From positions 15,748,001-15,812,000 of the forward strand of contig OZ234498.1 in assembly GCA_965153455.1 (NCBI GenBank): 64,000 nucleotides of DNA, written 5' to 3'. The stretch's first letter is position 1. The number at the start of each line of letters is the position of its first letter. The notes beneath the pieces were generated by a model. The model searched no databases and had not been told where the DNA came from. It saw only the letters and a list, made by a program, of their open reading frames with translations. Shown here one piece after another: positions 52,301 through 64,000 of this stretch. Both the position numbers and the translations under genes were made by a program. This stretch comes from Sphagnum compactum. Its lineage: Eukaryota; Bryophyta; Sphagnopsida; Sphagnales.

Positions 52301-54302
52301 CAGAATGCTGCAGAATCAGCTGCTTCACTGCAGGATCTGTTGCTGGTTGCACACAACGCAAATGCTGAAATGAACGCAGATATGACAGAAATGGGAAGGA
52401 AGCTTTCATTGTTGGAAGTGCAGTGCTGTGAGACAGAAGAGAAGGCAAGTCAAAAGGTAGATCAAAGAACACCTTTTGTGCTATACAGTTCCAACTTAGT
52501 GAAGACAGTGTATGAAAGACAACAAGTTTGAACTGTAGATCAGGAGACTGGGAAAAAGCTCGTATTGCTACCACCTCTTCCCCTAAACCTGGGCTCCATA
52601 CATTTGGAAATGCATCTAAGCCAGTAACTGACATTCTCTTCTATGGAATTGGAAAAGGCAGCAGAAGTGAATGCAATATCAGCACATATGCATCTTTCAA
52701 CCTCAAAGCTCAAGGAGGCAGAAGCTGCAAGTATGGAGCTGCAGAGCAGAGTGGTCACCTTGCAAGAAAGGGTTGATAGTGCTGAAGCCCAGTACAGGAC
52801 TGTGTTGGAGAGCTTGGCAAAGTCAAGAGAGGAGTTGGGTCATCTTCAAACATTCACAGCACAGTTGACACATGAAAAACAACAGCTGCAACAAAAGGTT
52901 TTCTTTTTTTATTCTGCTTTTTACCCCTTCTTGTGATGTCATAGTCTGAAAGTCAATATTGCATTGATGGATGGCAGTGATAAAGTTCTTTTAGCTTCAT
53001 TATTTGTAGCAGACACAAAATGTTTTGACACAGGTGCAACAGACGACAAGTCTCATGGAACAAAACATGAGCTTGACCAGCCAAATGGCAGTCCTACAAG
53101 GACAGCTTCAAGAGAACCAGACAAAGTTGGAAGCAGATGCAAATGCATTGAAGAGGAGGTCATTTCGTGAAGTAACCCTCAAAGGAGAACTACAGGCTTT
53201 GAGAGCTCAAGCATCGGAACTTACTCTTCTCAGGTCACAGCTAAGTGTGTCGGAAAACAAATTGCATGAAGCAGAAGCAAGACAACATCGGCAGGTCTGC
53301 TCTTTCTCTATTTTGTGTGTGTCCCACTGTTTCTTGTTCTGTCGGAACCAGTTAACAATTGAAACTGCATTGCACTTTCCATAGCCCAGTGCCTGATTTT
53401 TCCTTTCTTTGTTGCAGAACATGAGCTTGGTGCAGGAGCAGCAAAGATTGACTGCTGCCCAACAAGAGATTTTATCACTCAAGGACAACCTCATCAATCA
53501 CTCCTCCCATGTATGCACAGATCTGGATTTGATCCATATCACTTTCTCCTTTATTGTCTCTTTTTCCTACCTTCTTTTAGCTCCATAAACTTCTATTCCT
53601 ATTAACACACAAAAGTGCTGTAGTTCTTCTGCAGAGATGCTTAAGAGGAACCAGTTGATATTGACATCCTATTCTTGTACCAGAAGAAGGGGGGAGGGTT
53701 GGGTGGCGACTGTTCTTTACTGAAAGGGCATAGAGCTGAACTGTGGGTGCAGAAGCAAATTAGTCAACTGCAGGGGATCATAACATCATTGGAAGACAAA
53801 CTAAAGACCACAGAAACAGAAAAATCAAAGCTCGAGAATGATTACAAGGAATTATTGTGCAACATGGGAGAGGTGAAGGAGAATGGGGGGACTTCTGAAA
53901 CAGTGAGTGAATAAAAAAATTGAAACTTGCTCAATGTACTTTCTCATTCATATTCTTATTCCTGGCAGCATTGCTTGCTGCAGTGTGATATATTGTTTCA
54001 CTGATGATGAGGATGATGGTGCTTGAAATTGTTGCCACCCACAGGGGCTTTTGGTACCATCCTCAAATGTCAACCAACCCAAAGCAAACTCAACTCAAGA
54101 GGGTGTCAAGAGCATAGTAGCACCGACTGGAAAAACTCGGAAAAGGAAGCCAAAGATGGACAAATCTACTGACCAGACAGCTGTCCAAGCATCACTTGTC
54201 ACGCAGAAAGTAGAAAAGCCTGTGTGTCAACACAAGGTCAGTCTGAGCTTGGTGGCTGTCCTTATTGCAGCTGCACTGGCTCTTCTTATCATCTATTTTT
54301 AG
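49320..54302 (+). CDS. Long coiled-coil protein with C-terminal membrane anchor; 5' end unresolved
   Basis: Not recognised as a named family. Exons that join in phase: 49320-49404, 49716-49769, 49971-50029, 50279-50501 (alternative end near 50447), 50815-51129, 51416-52456, 52658-52897, 53034-53294, 53418-53510, 53753-53902 and 54045-54302, about 925 residues plus a missing N-terminus. The first exon must lie upstream, because 49320 opens inside a codon; ATGGGCATGGGCATG at 48621 is a candidate. The N-terminal part (VVLLKSNDQKFIGFRSHV, LILRFSNQNFDSWEQWAVYG, FPDKRFHVAFHKV) looks globular and beta-rich, vaguely like a fascin-type trefoil. About 700 residues of Glu/Lys/Leu/Gln heptads follow. A basic KTRKRKPK segment then precedes a single hydrophobic helix (VSLSLVAVLIAAALALLII) ending two residues before the stop. 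Tail anchoring in ER, Golgi, nuclear or organelle outer membrane is inference. Confidence 0.75.
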
Positions 54303-54697
54303 GATTGCAGGTAGAATTGGTACTTCCATCATGGACACATGAGAACATCACACGGAAATACGCCTACACCTCGTATGTCAGTCATCTTCATAGGTCACCA
54401 CGGACAACCCTTGAAACTATTTTTTGTGCACAAAATCTTTCTTTCATGTTGGAGGAAGGGATCAACATTTCTGGAACTGGAACTGCATCCTCTTTCCTCA
54501 TCTATCTAAGGAGCATCACTTTCGGGTACTGCAATTGTTTTGCCTTAAAATAAACTGTTGACACCAATTTTCAAGCAGATGTCTGTCCATGCTCCATTAC
54601 ATTGAACCTCTTTCTGACCATGAAGGCAGTTGTTGTCAGTACTGAGTGGTGGTCTGGTAGATATAGGCCTACACATGGTATGGACACTCTTATCAAC

Positions 54698-54864
54698 CAG
54701 TGTTGTTTGGGTACTCAGCTTGCTGGTTCCAGTTAGCAAAAGCCAAGTCAAAACTAGATATAATATTTGGAACTGGTTCTAGAATCAGAACCAGAACTGT
54801 TCTAATTTTGTTTTGGTACCAGAACTGGAAGTTGTTCTGAAAAGTCAAGAACCACCCAACACTA
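54698..54864. mobile_element. Small hAT-like MITE (~167 bp) with terminal repeats and 8-bp target duplication
   Basis: The left end starts CAGTGTTG and the right end, read inverted, starts TAGTGTTG. The next bases are similarly T/G-rich (TTTGGGT and GGTGGTT). The flanks are TTATCAAC (54690-54697) and CTATCAAC (54865-54872), identical in seven of eight positions. Short (C/T)AGTGTTG termini with 8-bp duplications fit the hAT superfamily. The interior is rich in GGTTCTGG/CCAGAACC inverted motifs and has no coding capacity. It lies just 3' of the coiled-coil gene. Confidence 0.65.
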
Positions 54865-54973
54865 CTATCAACATTGACAATATGGACCCTATCAGGCTGG
54901 TCTGACCCAAGGGAATACCAGTCTTGTACCAATTTTATACGAGTTTCAACACCAGCTATGTACTGCCTTGTGC

Positions 54974-55210
54974 TAGCCAAAAATCAATCTTGGACCCAAT
55001 GCAGCCCAAGACTGAAAACCCTGAACCCAAAAACCAAACTGGCATGCTGGAAAGTTGATACCATTGGCACTGGTTGCACTGCCAATGGTAAGATCAGCCT
55101 ATCAGGTTTTCTACTAAACTTCAATATCAGGTACATATGCCTCCTTCATACCAGCCAAAAATCAGTCTTGGACCAAAACCAGGACCAAAACTGGTCTGGT
55201 ATTAACTTTT
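54974..55210. repeat. Direct repeat of AGCCAAAAATCA(A/G)TCTTGG segments
   Basis: AGCCAAAAATCAATCTTGGA at about 54976 recurs as AGCCAAAAATCAGTCTTGGA at about 55153. Both are preceded at similar distance by a CTATCAGG segment and followed by CCCAA/CCAAAACC. The element is non-coding and lies between the 3' ends of the coiled-coil gene and AUG6. Confidence 0.6.
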
Positions 55211-55750
55211 GAATCATCAAGATTTCATGGGATGATGGAACAATTGCCAGTCATGTCATGGGAAGACAAGGCCACTGTTATGTCATACAAAAACCACCAT
55301 GAAAGAAAGGCATCAATACATTCAAATTGGGTGGCAAGGTAGAAATTATAGTCAATTGGGTAAATTGGAATGGAAGGTTGTGGTTCACTCTAGATTGTGA
55401 GATTGGGATCTGTGCATGGACTTTGAGGAAAAAGGGAGAACTGTGAGGTGTACCACAGAAGAAAGAACAAAGAAATTGCAGCTCTTTCCTTAATACTGTA
55501 CGATTGTCATCTCAGCAGCCATGTGCTGCACATCCAACACTCGAGAGGGGGTTTGGGAACTGCCATGGCATGCATGGCATGATGGATATACAAATAGATA
55601 TCCCATTCCCCTTGTTGAAGAACTAAGAAGTAGAGTGACTTGGAGTGGGTGCAAGCCACGCCTGCTGCTTACTGAAGAAGATATGGGCTCATGAGCCAAT
55701 ATTGGAAGAAGCTTCTTGACATTGTGATGGGCAATGGTCAGTCCCATCCA

Positions 55751-58700
55751 TCACAACTGAGAAGACGGAGACAAAGATCCAGTGGAATCCATAATTGCTG
55801 CATCCCAGGCTGACATTGGTGCTGGAGACAACAGGCATAGCAAACATTGTCCCACAATTAGAGAATGGTTCTCAATTAGGGTTTTCTAAACCCAGGATTG
55901 GCAGTTGCAGTCTATAGGTTGGTGGCCACAGACCAGCAAAATGCAAAAGATATAATGTGACAGAAAAATTTACCTAGCAGGTCGTCATATGTCCCAACAA
56001 ACCCTGCAGAGTCCAATATTAGTGGTGGTGATGATGGCTGCAGATCTGGACCAAGTAGCTTCACATCCTGACATGTCTCTGGTCTTCCAATCCTCTGCCT
56101 CTCACTCACCATGGTGCCTATAAACTGCTGGGTGGAGTTCTTGCTTTCGGCCAAACTGCTCCCTTTCCTCTGCTGCTGCAAGCCTGCTTTAAAATCTGCC
56201 ACATAACCGCTTCTAATGTGTTCGCTATTTTTCTTTGGAGTTGGTGATCGCTCTTCCCCGCCAGTGCCTGTCATTGCCACAAACACTGATTCTCTGGTAC
56301 AGTCTGAGTGGCTCACAGGGGTCACAGGTGTGAAATAGTGCTCTGAACCCACAGCTGGAGATCGCTCCAGAAGTGGATTAGCTATGGGAGTCAGTACAGG
56401 CTTAGAGAGTGCAGCTTCCCGGATGGCCTGTCTCAGTGACAACAGTTCATCATCCACCATATCTGTAGAGGTGACACCAAAGTTTGCTCATGAGAGCAGA
56501 TCAATAATGTGAACACATTATGCAGCAGAGCAGTAAGTTCCCATGAAAAGTACCAATAGATACAGCATCACGATGCTTAACAGTAAATCTGTGTCTGTGT
56601 GTGTGTGTGAGAGAGAGAGATACTGAATACGACCATCAATACCTGGGGCTTCTTCACTTCCGGAATTCCCAGAGACAGTACTACCACCAAAGCTGTCCTG
56701 TTCTTGCGGCCCATCCAAAGACTGTATAGAAGAAAAGCTGTGACTCAGTGGCTGCAGACGGCTCAGTCTTCCCATGGGGGCTGGGGAAAATGTTCTTTCC
56801 ATGGTACTCATGGGCAGGTGCGGCAGTCTCAATGTGGGGCTGAGTGGCAACTGCAAGGGACCCAAGCTATTGAGTTCTTCCACTCGATGGATTCCTTCTC
56901 CCTGCAGGCGAATTGACAAAAGAAAACAAACTGAAAAACAATAGCACTGCACATTTGTCCTTCTAATCACTGACAAAGAGTGGCATCAGCTCTAAAGACC
57001 ATGGAATGAAGAAATATGCACCTGCCATAGACACAATGCGTTCCAAGTTTCAACCATTTTCAGGAGAAAAAATAAGCACCCTTTTTGTTTTCCCCTGACC
57101 AGGAACGAAATCAGAGAGCAAGGTGTAAGAAGTTTGTATGATGAAAGTACCCTTGTTAAGATCGATGCTTGAGGAGGGGATGAAGATACACCAAGTGTAG
57201 CCTCTTTCACATTGGAACCAGACATGACATCAGGGCTGTCAACTTGCTGACGAAGACCCGATATTGCTTCCTCCATGCCAGGCAAGGTCTCTTTCAGCTG
57301 CTCCATCAGCACCTAGTCCCAAAGTAAATCATCAAAGGTAAGGTTTTGCAAAAGTGCTAAATCCTGAAATAAGGGAAGCAGATTTCAGAAACAGGGAATT
57401 GACTACTCTGAAGACTATGGTCTGTATATACAAACAGCCCATCTCCTCAAATGATGAAATTCTTGAAATATGGCAGGAAAATGCATCTAGTCCCTGAAAT
57501 CTTTTTGTTTCTTCATACCACTGTCAATTGTCAACATTGTCTCATATTTTACACTGCTGCGCTTCTTGAATGCAACAAGGACAGAACAAAGACAGATCCA
57601 GTTCAAACATTTTTATTCAAACAGCATTGATTGCGACTTGCCTCAGCCTATGCAAAACCTACCACCAGTTCCTGAGCTGACAGCTGCAGGTACCTGAATG
57701 TTAGCTAGGTGTTGTCTATGCTCTGCCAATGTTGCATGTAATGCATGCACATGCGCATTTTCCTCCCCATCCATCACATCTTTTATGAGTTCGGGCCCTG
57801 ATCCATCATTTAACCTGGCCTTCAACATCCAGAAACCACCCTGACATAAGCCAGTCCATCAAATAGAGATCTCAGCTCCATTCTTACTATAGTTGAACTC
57901 ATGTCCTAGCTCACCTAGGTCAAACTGAAACCTGCAATCCTCCTGTCTGCAAATATCAAGTTGACAATCTGTTGGCAACACTGGTTCAAAATAAATAAAT
58001 AAATAAAACCATACCAAACGGACAGCTTGCTTATGAATACGCTGCAAGGCATGAGTCCAACGTCGCAGGACTTCAGCCACATCCAAGGGAGAAATAATGC
58101 CTTTGGCAGTTCTATCTTCACCTCTACTTCGGATTTCATCAATTAGCAATCCTTCAGTGGTTGGTCCACTGCTGCTGTGTGATGACTGCTGAACCCCTTC
58201 CTCCTCATTCTGGAGCTTGTGGTTCACATCATCAAGAAATGTGTCCGCATGGAGACTACTGGAGTCACGATCCATTGCTGCACGTAATACTGCTCCATCT
58301 ATTCTATACCTGCAGATGAAAAGTAATCATGAATAGGGACACTCCTGGACCACCCCCAGAAGGTGTTTTGCATAAATACTATAGAGATGATTATTCTGAA
58401 GGTGCGTACCAAAGTGCAACTTCAGCGGTTACCTGTGCTCTCGGTGTGCAATTAGATCCTCAATGGGTCCTGAAGTTAGCTTTTCATTTTGTTCTGCAAT
58501 GCCAGAACAGAGAGGCATGTCATTTACTCATAAGAACTGACTGACAAGATCTTCCAACCAAACACAGGCTTTTCTACAAGGTAAAGACCTGCACTGGAGG
58601 ACCATTCTGCTGCCGCAGCAGTCACCAGACCGAAACTTGCAACTACCCAAAGTTTGTACCACAGTTTGCAGATTCATCCAGAAGGGATCTAGAACAACAC

Positions 58701-61369
58701 AAAAGGGACAAACTATAACGAAGAAACAATGAAAAAATGAGCAGCAGTATGAACACAAGTGACAGTCTCTCACTTGTTTTCAGGGATCCATCAACAGTAA
58801 TGACAGGGGGAGATTTCACTAAAACAACGATTGCAGTTCCATACAGGTCATCTGGGTATGTGTCCAATCAACTTTGCTGCAGCCCAGAATACACATGGGT
58901 GACCACAGACTTACTAAATTAAAAAGTTTGGAAATTCACCAACCTGTATGAGCCAGAAGGGACCCCCAGAGTTGAGAAGCACGAGCCACCGAAATGGACT
59001 TCACATCTGCAGCCACTTCTCCTGCATCACCTGTAGATGCTCCTCCTCCTCCCTCTGCCCTGAACTTTCCATCCTCTGGCTCTTGCAGTTTTTCCAGCTC
59101 TTGATGCAGATATGCCTGCCTTTCCAGCCAGTTAATAAACAAACCGAAAGGGGCATCGTTCTTGAAAATAAAACACAAGATCTCCTTCCTTATGATGTCA
59201 TCACATTTGTGACTCCTCTATTTGCTGACTGCAGACGTGGCACTTTGGCACATGGTCAACCATTCTAGACTCTTAAGACCATCTTTACAAGACTGTGGAC
59301 AAGATCTGCTACTAGGTAGCTAGTAAAATCCACCTAATCTTTAGTTTATACAGTGTCATACTCTACAGATGGACCTAGATTCCAGAAAACCAAATTTTAC
59401 TTTGTGATAAAAGTTGCTGAGCACCTCTTCAGCACACAGAGAGCGGTACTCGGCAGTCATGTCATGTGCCAGGCTTGACCAGACATCCTGCCTGCGCACT
59501 GCCATCGTGGCACCACTGAGGAACCTCCTTCGCTCCAGAGCAATCCGAGCCTGACATCCATCATCACTCATTCACTCTCCACATGTCAGCCAAAAAAAAT
59601 ATGACCCAAAGCAGAATTTACTGTACTCATCAATCTCTTTTTGCCTTCTGGAATTCCGACAAAGTCTTAATGCACCTACACATAGATAGAGAGAGACTGT
59701 TCCATTCAGGCTCGCATGAGCCATTTTCTTGTACCTTTGTCACTCCAAGAAGTGCAGCTGCATGTGAGTTTTGTGAGACAACTTCTGTAAGAGGTGCTGG
59801 CAAAGGATTGGCAGCCACATCTGCTTGAAATGTACGCCGGTGCACCTCTCGCAATGCATGTGCTGACAGTTGCCACAACAACTCCACAAATCTGCAACAC
59901 CTCACATAATAGAAGTCCGTCCTCTTAGCTTGTTGTTGTCAGGATCTAGTGAGAGGAGGAGGTTCTGCGCCACACAATTATCTTGAATGTGAAGAGAATC
60001 TTCCTGACCAGAACAAAGAAGAGAGAGATCATCTTCCCTCATTTACTTGAAGACAATATCTTCTTGACCCAAGACAAATGCCATGTGCACTCAAAGAGTT
60101 CCTCCACACAATCAAATAGGAATGCCTGCCTGTTGCTAAAAAGGAGCTTTGAGAAATTGGGGAACCTGTACCTTTGTCCACAGCATGTTGCAAGGGATGA
60201 AACTCGTGAATTACTGCGCGGTAAGGCTCCTTGAGCTTCCAGTTCATTGATAAGCCCTTGCACTATCTGCAGCATGCACCAGAGACAAGAAGAAGAATGC
60301 AGTAGTCATTCTGTTGTTCCAGTCTTTTCATTGCATTTGATACCCCTGAATCTCTCTATCATCAGCTTCCTTAATCGAAAGGTGCCACAAGAGGATTCAA
60401 ATGCAAAATACAAGTCAAACAACACAGACAGTGTTGTTGTATCTGGATCCATGCACTGACTGACCAATAGTATGTCCACCTACTGAAGAAAATAAAATTG
60501 GAGAGACTAACAACAAAGTTGAAGCTCCTAGTTGAAGACCAGACAGAGAGTAATGCTTCACATGATGAGGAATATGAGTCCATGTGAGGAAGAAGATGAT
60601 AGATGGCTTCTTACTTTGCGGAAGTTGCATGATTGTGCAGCATCAAAGATTGGTCACACATCAAAAGTTCCTAGTGCATACAAGACCAGACAGATAGAGA
60701 GTGTGTGTTTCACATGATGAGGAATGTGGGTCCCATGTGAGGAAGAAGACAGAAGATGGCTTCTTACTTTGCAGAAGTTGTGCGATTGTGCGCATCAAAG
60801 TTCTTAGTGCATTCAAGACGAGACAGACAGAGAGTGTGTGTTTCACATGATGAGGAATGTGAGTCCCATGTGAGGAGGAAGAAAGATAGATGACTTCTTA
60901 CTTTGCGGAAGTCGCGTGATTGTGCAGCATCAAAGATTGGCCACACTCCAGCAAAGTCCTGTGGAAAAGATTGAATGAGAAATTTAGGGTTAGGGTTTTC
61001 GACTTCAGAGTTACAGCAACAAGCACGATTGCAAGCAAAAAAAACGGGGGGGGGGAGGGGCATGCAGGTAGGAGTACCTACCTTGGAAGAGAGGTATGGG
61101 CCCCTCAGAGCACAGAGAAGGAAATGAAGGAGAGCTTCTCCAACTCGAGGATTGGAATGCCGGAAAAGGCCAGCACGGGTACCCACTCCTGGCCCAAGAA
61201 CAGATGCATCAAGCCCTAGAAGCAAACAATTGGCATACAATGCTGCTTCCATCTCTCCCTCTTTCTCTTTCTCCTTCTCTTTCTCACGCGGCTGCTCTCT
61301 CTCCTTGTCTCTGTCCTTATCCTTGTCCTTGTCTTTCTCTTTCAACAAAACTGTAAGCCCCTCCATCAT
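55751..61369 (-). CDS. AUG6: Augmin complex subunit 6 (AUG6 / HAUS6)
   Basis: Subunit of the eight-protein augmin complex, which recruits gamma-tubulin to existing microtubules for branching nucleation in spindle, phragmoplast and cortical arrays. Thirteen minus-strand exons join in phase: 61369-61082, 60958-60902, 60266-60172, 59891-59735, 59550-59425, 59115-58944, 58493-58433, 58309-58015, 57819-57694, 57312-57151, 56901-56643, 56462-55974 and 55821-55751, giving 785 residues (plant forms ~740). After a charged Lys/Asp/Glu-rich leader come [116 protein letters not shown] and [16 protein letters not shown]. The C-terminal third is Ser/Pro-rich and probably disordered, ending [12 protein letters not shown]. 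Intron 2 holds decayed copies of exon 2. Confidence 0.95.
60559..60901 (-). repeat. Decayed tandem copies of AUG6 exon 2 and its splice donor in intron 2
   Basis: Blocks bearing CACATGATGAGGAAT recur at about 60559, 60711 and 60844, spaced 152 and 133 bp. On the minus strand, the copy at about 60659-60611 reads V[17 protein letters not shown] followed by GTAAG, so exon 2's Trp has become a stop codon. The copy near 60805-60769 reads FDA then shifts frame, ending GCAAAGTAAG. The functional exon (60958-60902) reads [15 protein letters not shown] then GTAAG. The block therefore arose by tandem duplication including the exon's 3' half. Confidence 0.85.
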
Positions 61370-61630
61370 GTCTTTTCTTTCTGGTGGGTGTGGCTCCTTC
61401 CTTGCTTGCTAGCTTGCTTCCTGAGTGTGCAGATCCTTTTTTTTTTCGTTTCCCGCAGAGAGAGCTCAATCAATCACATGGGTATCTAGCTCCATAGTAG
61501 ACTTCCATTTCTCTCATGTTGAAATCGCTGCTCTTCTGCTGCTCATCGCAGTGGAGGTGTGTCCACAGTTTCTTCTTCTTCCGAGGAGGAGGAGAAGGAG
61601 GAGGAGGAGGAGTTCTTCTTTAACCCTAAA

Positions 61631-62000
61631 TGGCGATCATCTATAAGAGGATTGAGCCAAATTTGGCTAAAGGTCAAACCTAAATTGCAGCAGGGTTTTT
61701 CTTTTCTTTTTTAAACAATTTGTCAGGTATTTAAAATGGCGATCATCCACAAGAGAATTGAGCCAAATTTGGCTAAAGTTCAAAACCTGAATGGGTTTTT
61801 TTTATTTTCAAGTTTTGTCAACTGGGTGGACTGGCGATCATCCACAAGAGGAATGGGCCAAATTTGGCTAAAGGTCAGACCTAAATGGTAGCCAGGGTTT
61901 TTTCAAATTTTTGTCAAGTAGGTGGACTGGCGATCGTCCAAAAGAGGAAAATTGAGCCAAATTTGGCTACAGGTTAAATAGGACGGTGGAAACTTTTTGA
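61631..62000. repeat. Four-copy tandem repeat (~95-106 bp) upstream of AUG6
   Basis: TGGCGATCATC(T/C)A(T/C)AAGAG followed by GAGCCAAATTTGGCTAAAGG starts at about 61631, 61737, 61832 and 61928. Each unit contains the palindrome AGCCAAATTTGGCT, and units are joined by T-rich linkers with a GGTTTTT run. The array begins about 260 bp upstream of the AUG6 start codon, so it lies in the promoter region. Confidence 0.9.
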
Positions 62001-64000
62001 AATACTGCGTAGTTCTGGCGACCTACATATTTGAACTCGATGTCTAAAATAGGCGACTGCTAGATTTTTTCTCTTTTTTTTTTCCCCCCTCAAAATGTAG
62101 CGACTTTTGTGTTTTTTTCAAAAAAAATCCCTTTGTAATGAATTTTTCTTTTTTTTCGCCACAATGCCCAAAATTCGCCAGAAAAGAAAATGTTGAATGG
62201 GAGAAGAGTGCAGTTTCGCTACATACTAGAGAGGAAAATAAATAAATAAATAAATTATTATTATTATTATTATTAAATCTACATTCTCAGTCACCTATTG
62301 GAACTTATCATACAAATTTGGCAATTTGGAATTTTTTTTTTCAAAATTCATGCCATTTTTTATTCCATGAAAAATCCTTTAATGTATAGGTCAAAATTAT
62401 GTTTGTTTTTTCAGGGTAAAAATTTTGCCAAAATTTGCCAATAAAATTATAAAAAATCACCAATTCCACTTATTATAGAGCAAAATCCTATTATAGAACC
62501 CCACACACAACCAATCATGCTTGAGTATGATATCGAATAAAAGTGTAAAATACAAGACATATATATGTGGCATGATATTCACATGATTTTTTAATAGTTT
62601 TTGTAATTATACTTGCACTTCAAATTGCTTGAGTAATATTCACAACACATTATATTATTGTCGAAACAAAATCATGTGCAACTAATCAAAGAAAACTTGT
62701 ATGAGAAAGAATTAGAATTGACCTTTAATAATAAATAAAGTTTCCAATCATTTGCCTCCCTTTATCAATTTATAGAGCTTTAAGTTCAAGCCTATTTAAA
62801 TAGTTTTAAAGTATTAATTACAATGGGCTTTCCATTGCTTTTTGCATTACTATTGAAAATCAACAAGGTCAAGATATTATATATTTACAGTTAAATGATT
62901 TTGGATTATATATATATATATATATGAATGAAATTGATAATCTATTATCATATACATTGTGCATGGAATCATTTCCACTTTCATTAATTCTAGAACATGA
63001 AATTCAATCTTCACTTATTGAATTCATTAATTTTTCTAATGCCTTCAATGTCCTAAACATAAAATAGTGGCCCTTGTAGCCATTTTTTTTTTTCCTCTAT
63101 TAACCAACTTGGCACCTTTGATATTTTCAACATGTTTTCTCAACACCCCCATTGTTCCCCACCACCATTTCATCATTCTTCATTAATGTTCCCATCTTCT
63201 TATCATATTCTCATTGTCTCTTGTCATCTTTGACATTGTTCATGTCTATTTTCGCCATTGATTTCAACCCTAATTGGGTTTGCTTGAACCAAAATGTCCC
63301 ATCAATCCAAATATTTACTAAGGACATTCAAATATGAGACATTTGGTAGGTTGACATCCCATTTTAGGAGTTCTTTTCGGGACTATGGTGTAATAACCAA
63401 TGTCGGGCAATTTTTGAGTCATCAACCGATTTTTTACCTAGTTTTCAACTTGGTTTTCACAATGAAAATAGGTTGACATAATTACATGTGAGAACTAGAC
63501 TAAGAACCAACCTCCAATTCTCACATGAATGAGAATCGGTCATGAGAACTAGTTCTTGTTTTTTAACTTTTTTAAGAACCAAACAAAGATAACCTCCTTC
63601 AAGTTCTTAATCTTCCAATTTAAGGTTCTTAAACAACAGCCATTAACTAGGGAAGCAGAGGCGTTGTTTAAAGTTAGAGATAATGGAAGTTGTATAAAAC
63701 AAAGCTTGAACTTCGTTTTTCTTCACAATGATGTGTTTTGTCTTGTAGTTATGTTCTTCTTTTGTTGGTTGTGTTTTGTTTTATTCTTTTGATTGTTCTT
63801 TTCATCTTGTATTTTTTCTTGCGTTGGCATTGCTACTCGCGTTAATGTTGTCATCCCATTGGTGCTATTGCTCATGTTGGCATTATTATTCACGTTGGTG
63901 CTGAGTGTTGCATCCTTCACATTGGTGTTCTTTTCCCTGCATGTTGTTGCTCTTCCTCACAACATCCCTCACATTGGTGTTGCTCTCCTTGTGTGCTACC
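62001..64000. other. AT-rich gene-free DNA
   Basis: No gene supported. (ATT)n lies at about 62256-62275 and (TA)n at about 62907-62925. At 63480-63610 there are AGAACC/GGTTCT-type inverted motifs (AGAACTAGTTCT). From 63830 to the window end a degenerate short repeat (CACATTGGTGTTGCTC, CACGTTGGTGCTG) produces an Asn/Thr-rich apparent minus-strand frame that is not a convincing gene. Confidence 0.5.

Noticed and set aside
52044-52634. 196-codon minus-strand frame
   Set aside because: Lies opposite the large coiled-coil exon 51416-52456; no domain similarity seen.
63723-63920. Asn/Thr-rich minus-strand frame at the right edge
   Set aside because: Made of degenerate short repeats; no start context, splice structure or domain to support a gene.

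Overview
This is nuclear DNA of a land plant. The genes have many short GT-AG introns. Two predicted products carry plastid-targeting N-termini (porphobilinogen deaminase and a two-RRM chloroplast RNA-binding protein). A plant-type augmin subunit and scattered TTTAGGG telomere-type motifs also point to a plant. AT-rich intergenic DNA with LINE and Copia remains, small tandem arrays and microsatellites fills the space between genes. I cannot fix the lineage: a seedless plant (bryophyte, lycophyte or fern) is my guess, not a result.

Layout. 1-4467: degraded LINE-type retrotransposon, minus strand, running off the left edge. 6735-10857 (+): TFIIH subunit TFB4/p34, 12 exons. 12375-15367 (+): IMP4 of the SSU processome, 9 exons. 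16160-18493 (-): HEMC, 5 exons, tail-to-tail with IMP4. 18.6-27.4 kb: gene-free repeat block with a ~220-bp degenerate satellite, a short minisatellite, a Copia gag/protease/integrase remnant, a ~119-bp tandem array and a 31-bp array. 28467-31827 (+): PP2A B'/B56 regulatory subunit, 2 coding exons. 31.8-38.0 kb: AT-rich spacer. 38038-39845 (+): chloroplast RNA-binding protein with two RRMs, 4 exons. 42812-44181 (-): single-domain YhbY/CRM RNA-binding protein. 44.2-48.6 kb: spacer. About 49320-54302 (+): long coiled-coil protein with a C-terminal membrane anchor, not recognised, 5' end unresolved. 55751-61369 (-): AUG6/HAUS6, 13 exons. 61.4-64 kb: promoter-side tandem repeat, then AT-rich DNA.

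The genes do not form one pathway. They are mostly conserved single functions: transcription/DNA repair, ribosome biogenesis, tetrapyrrole synthesis, phosphatase targeting, plastid RNA metabolism and spindle microtubule nucleation. For TFB4, IMP4, HEMC, PP2A B', cpRNP and AUG6 I joined exons by hand. In each case the codon phases close exactly and the length fits the family.

Most unusual items: a long coiled-coil tail-anchored protein with an unidentified globular N-terminus; a 35-bp near-perfect hairpin just upstream of it; a small hAT-like MITE with visible terminal repeats and target duplication; decayed extra copies of an AUG6 exon inside an AUG6 intron; a duplicated telo-box promoter module upstream of IMP4; and a LINE disabled mainly by point nonsense mutations.
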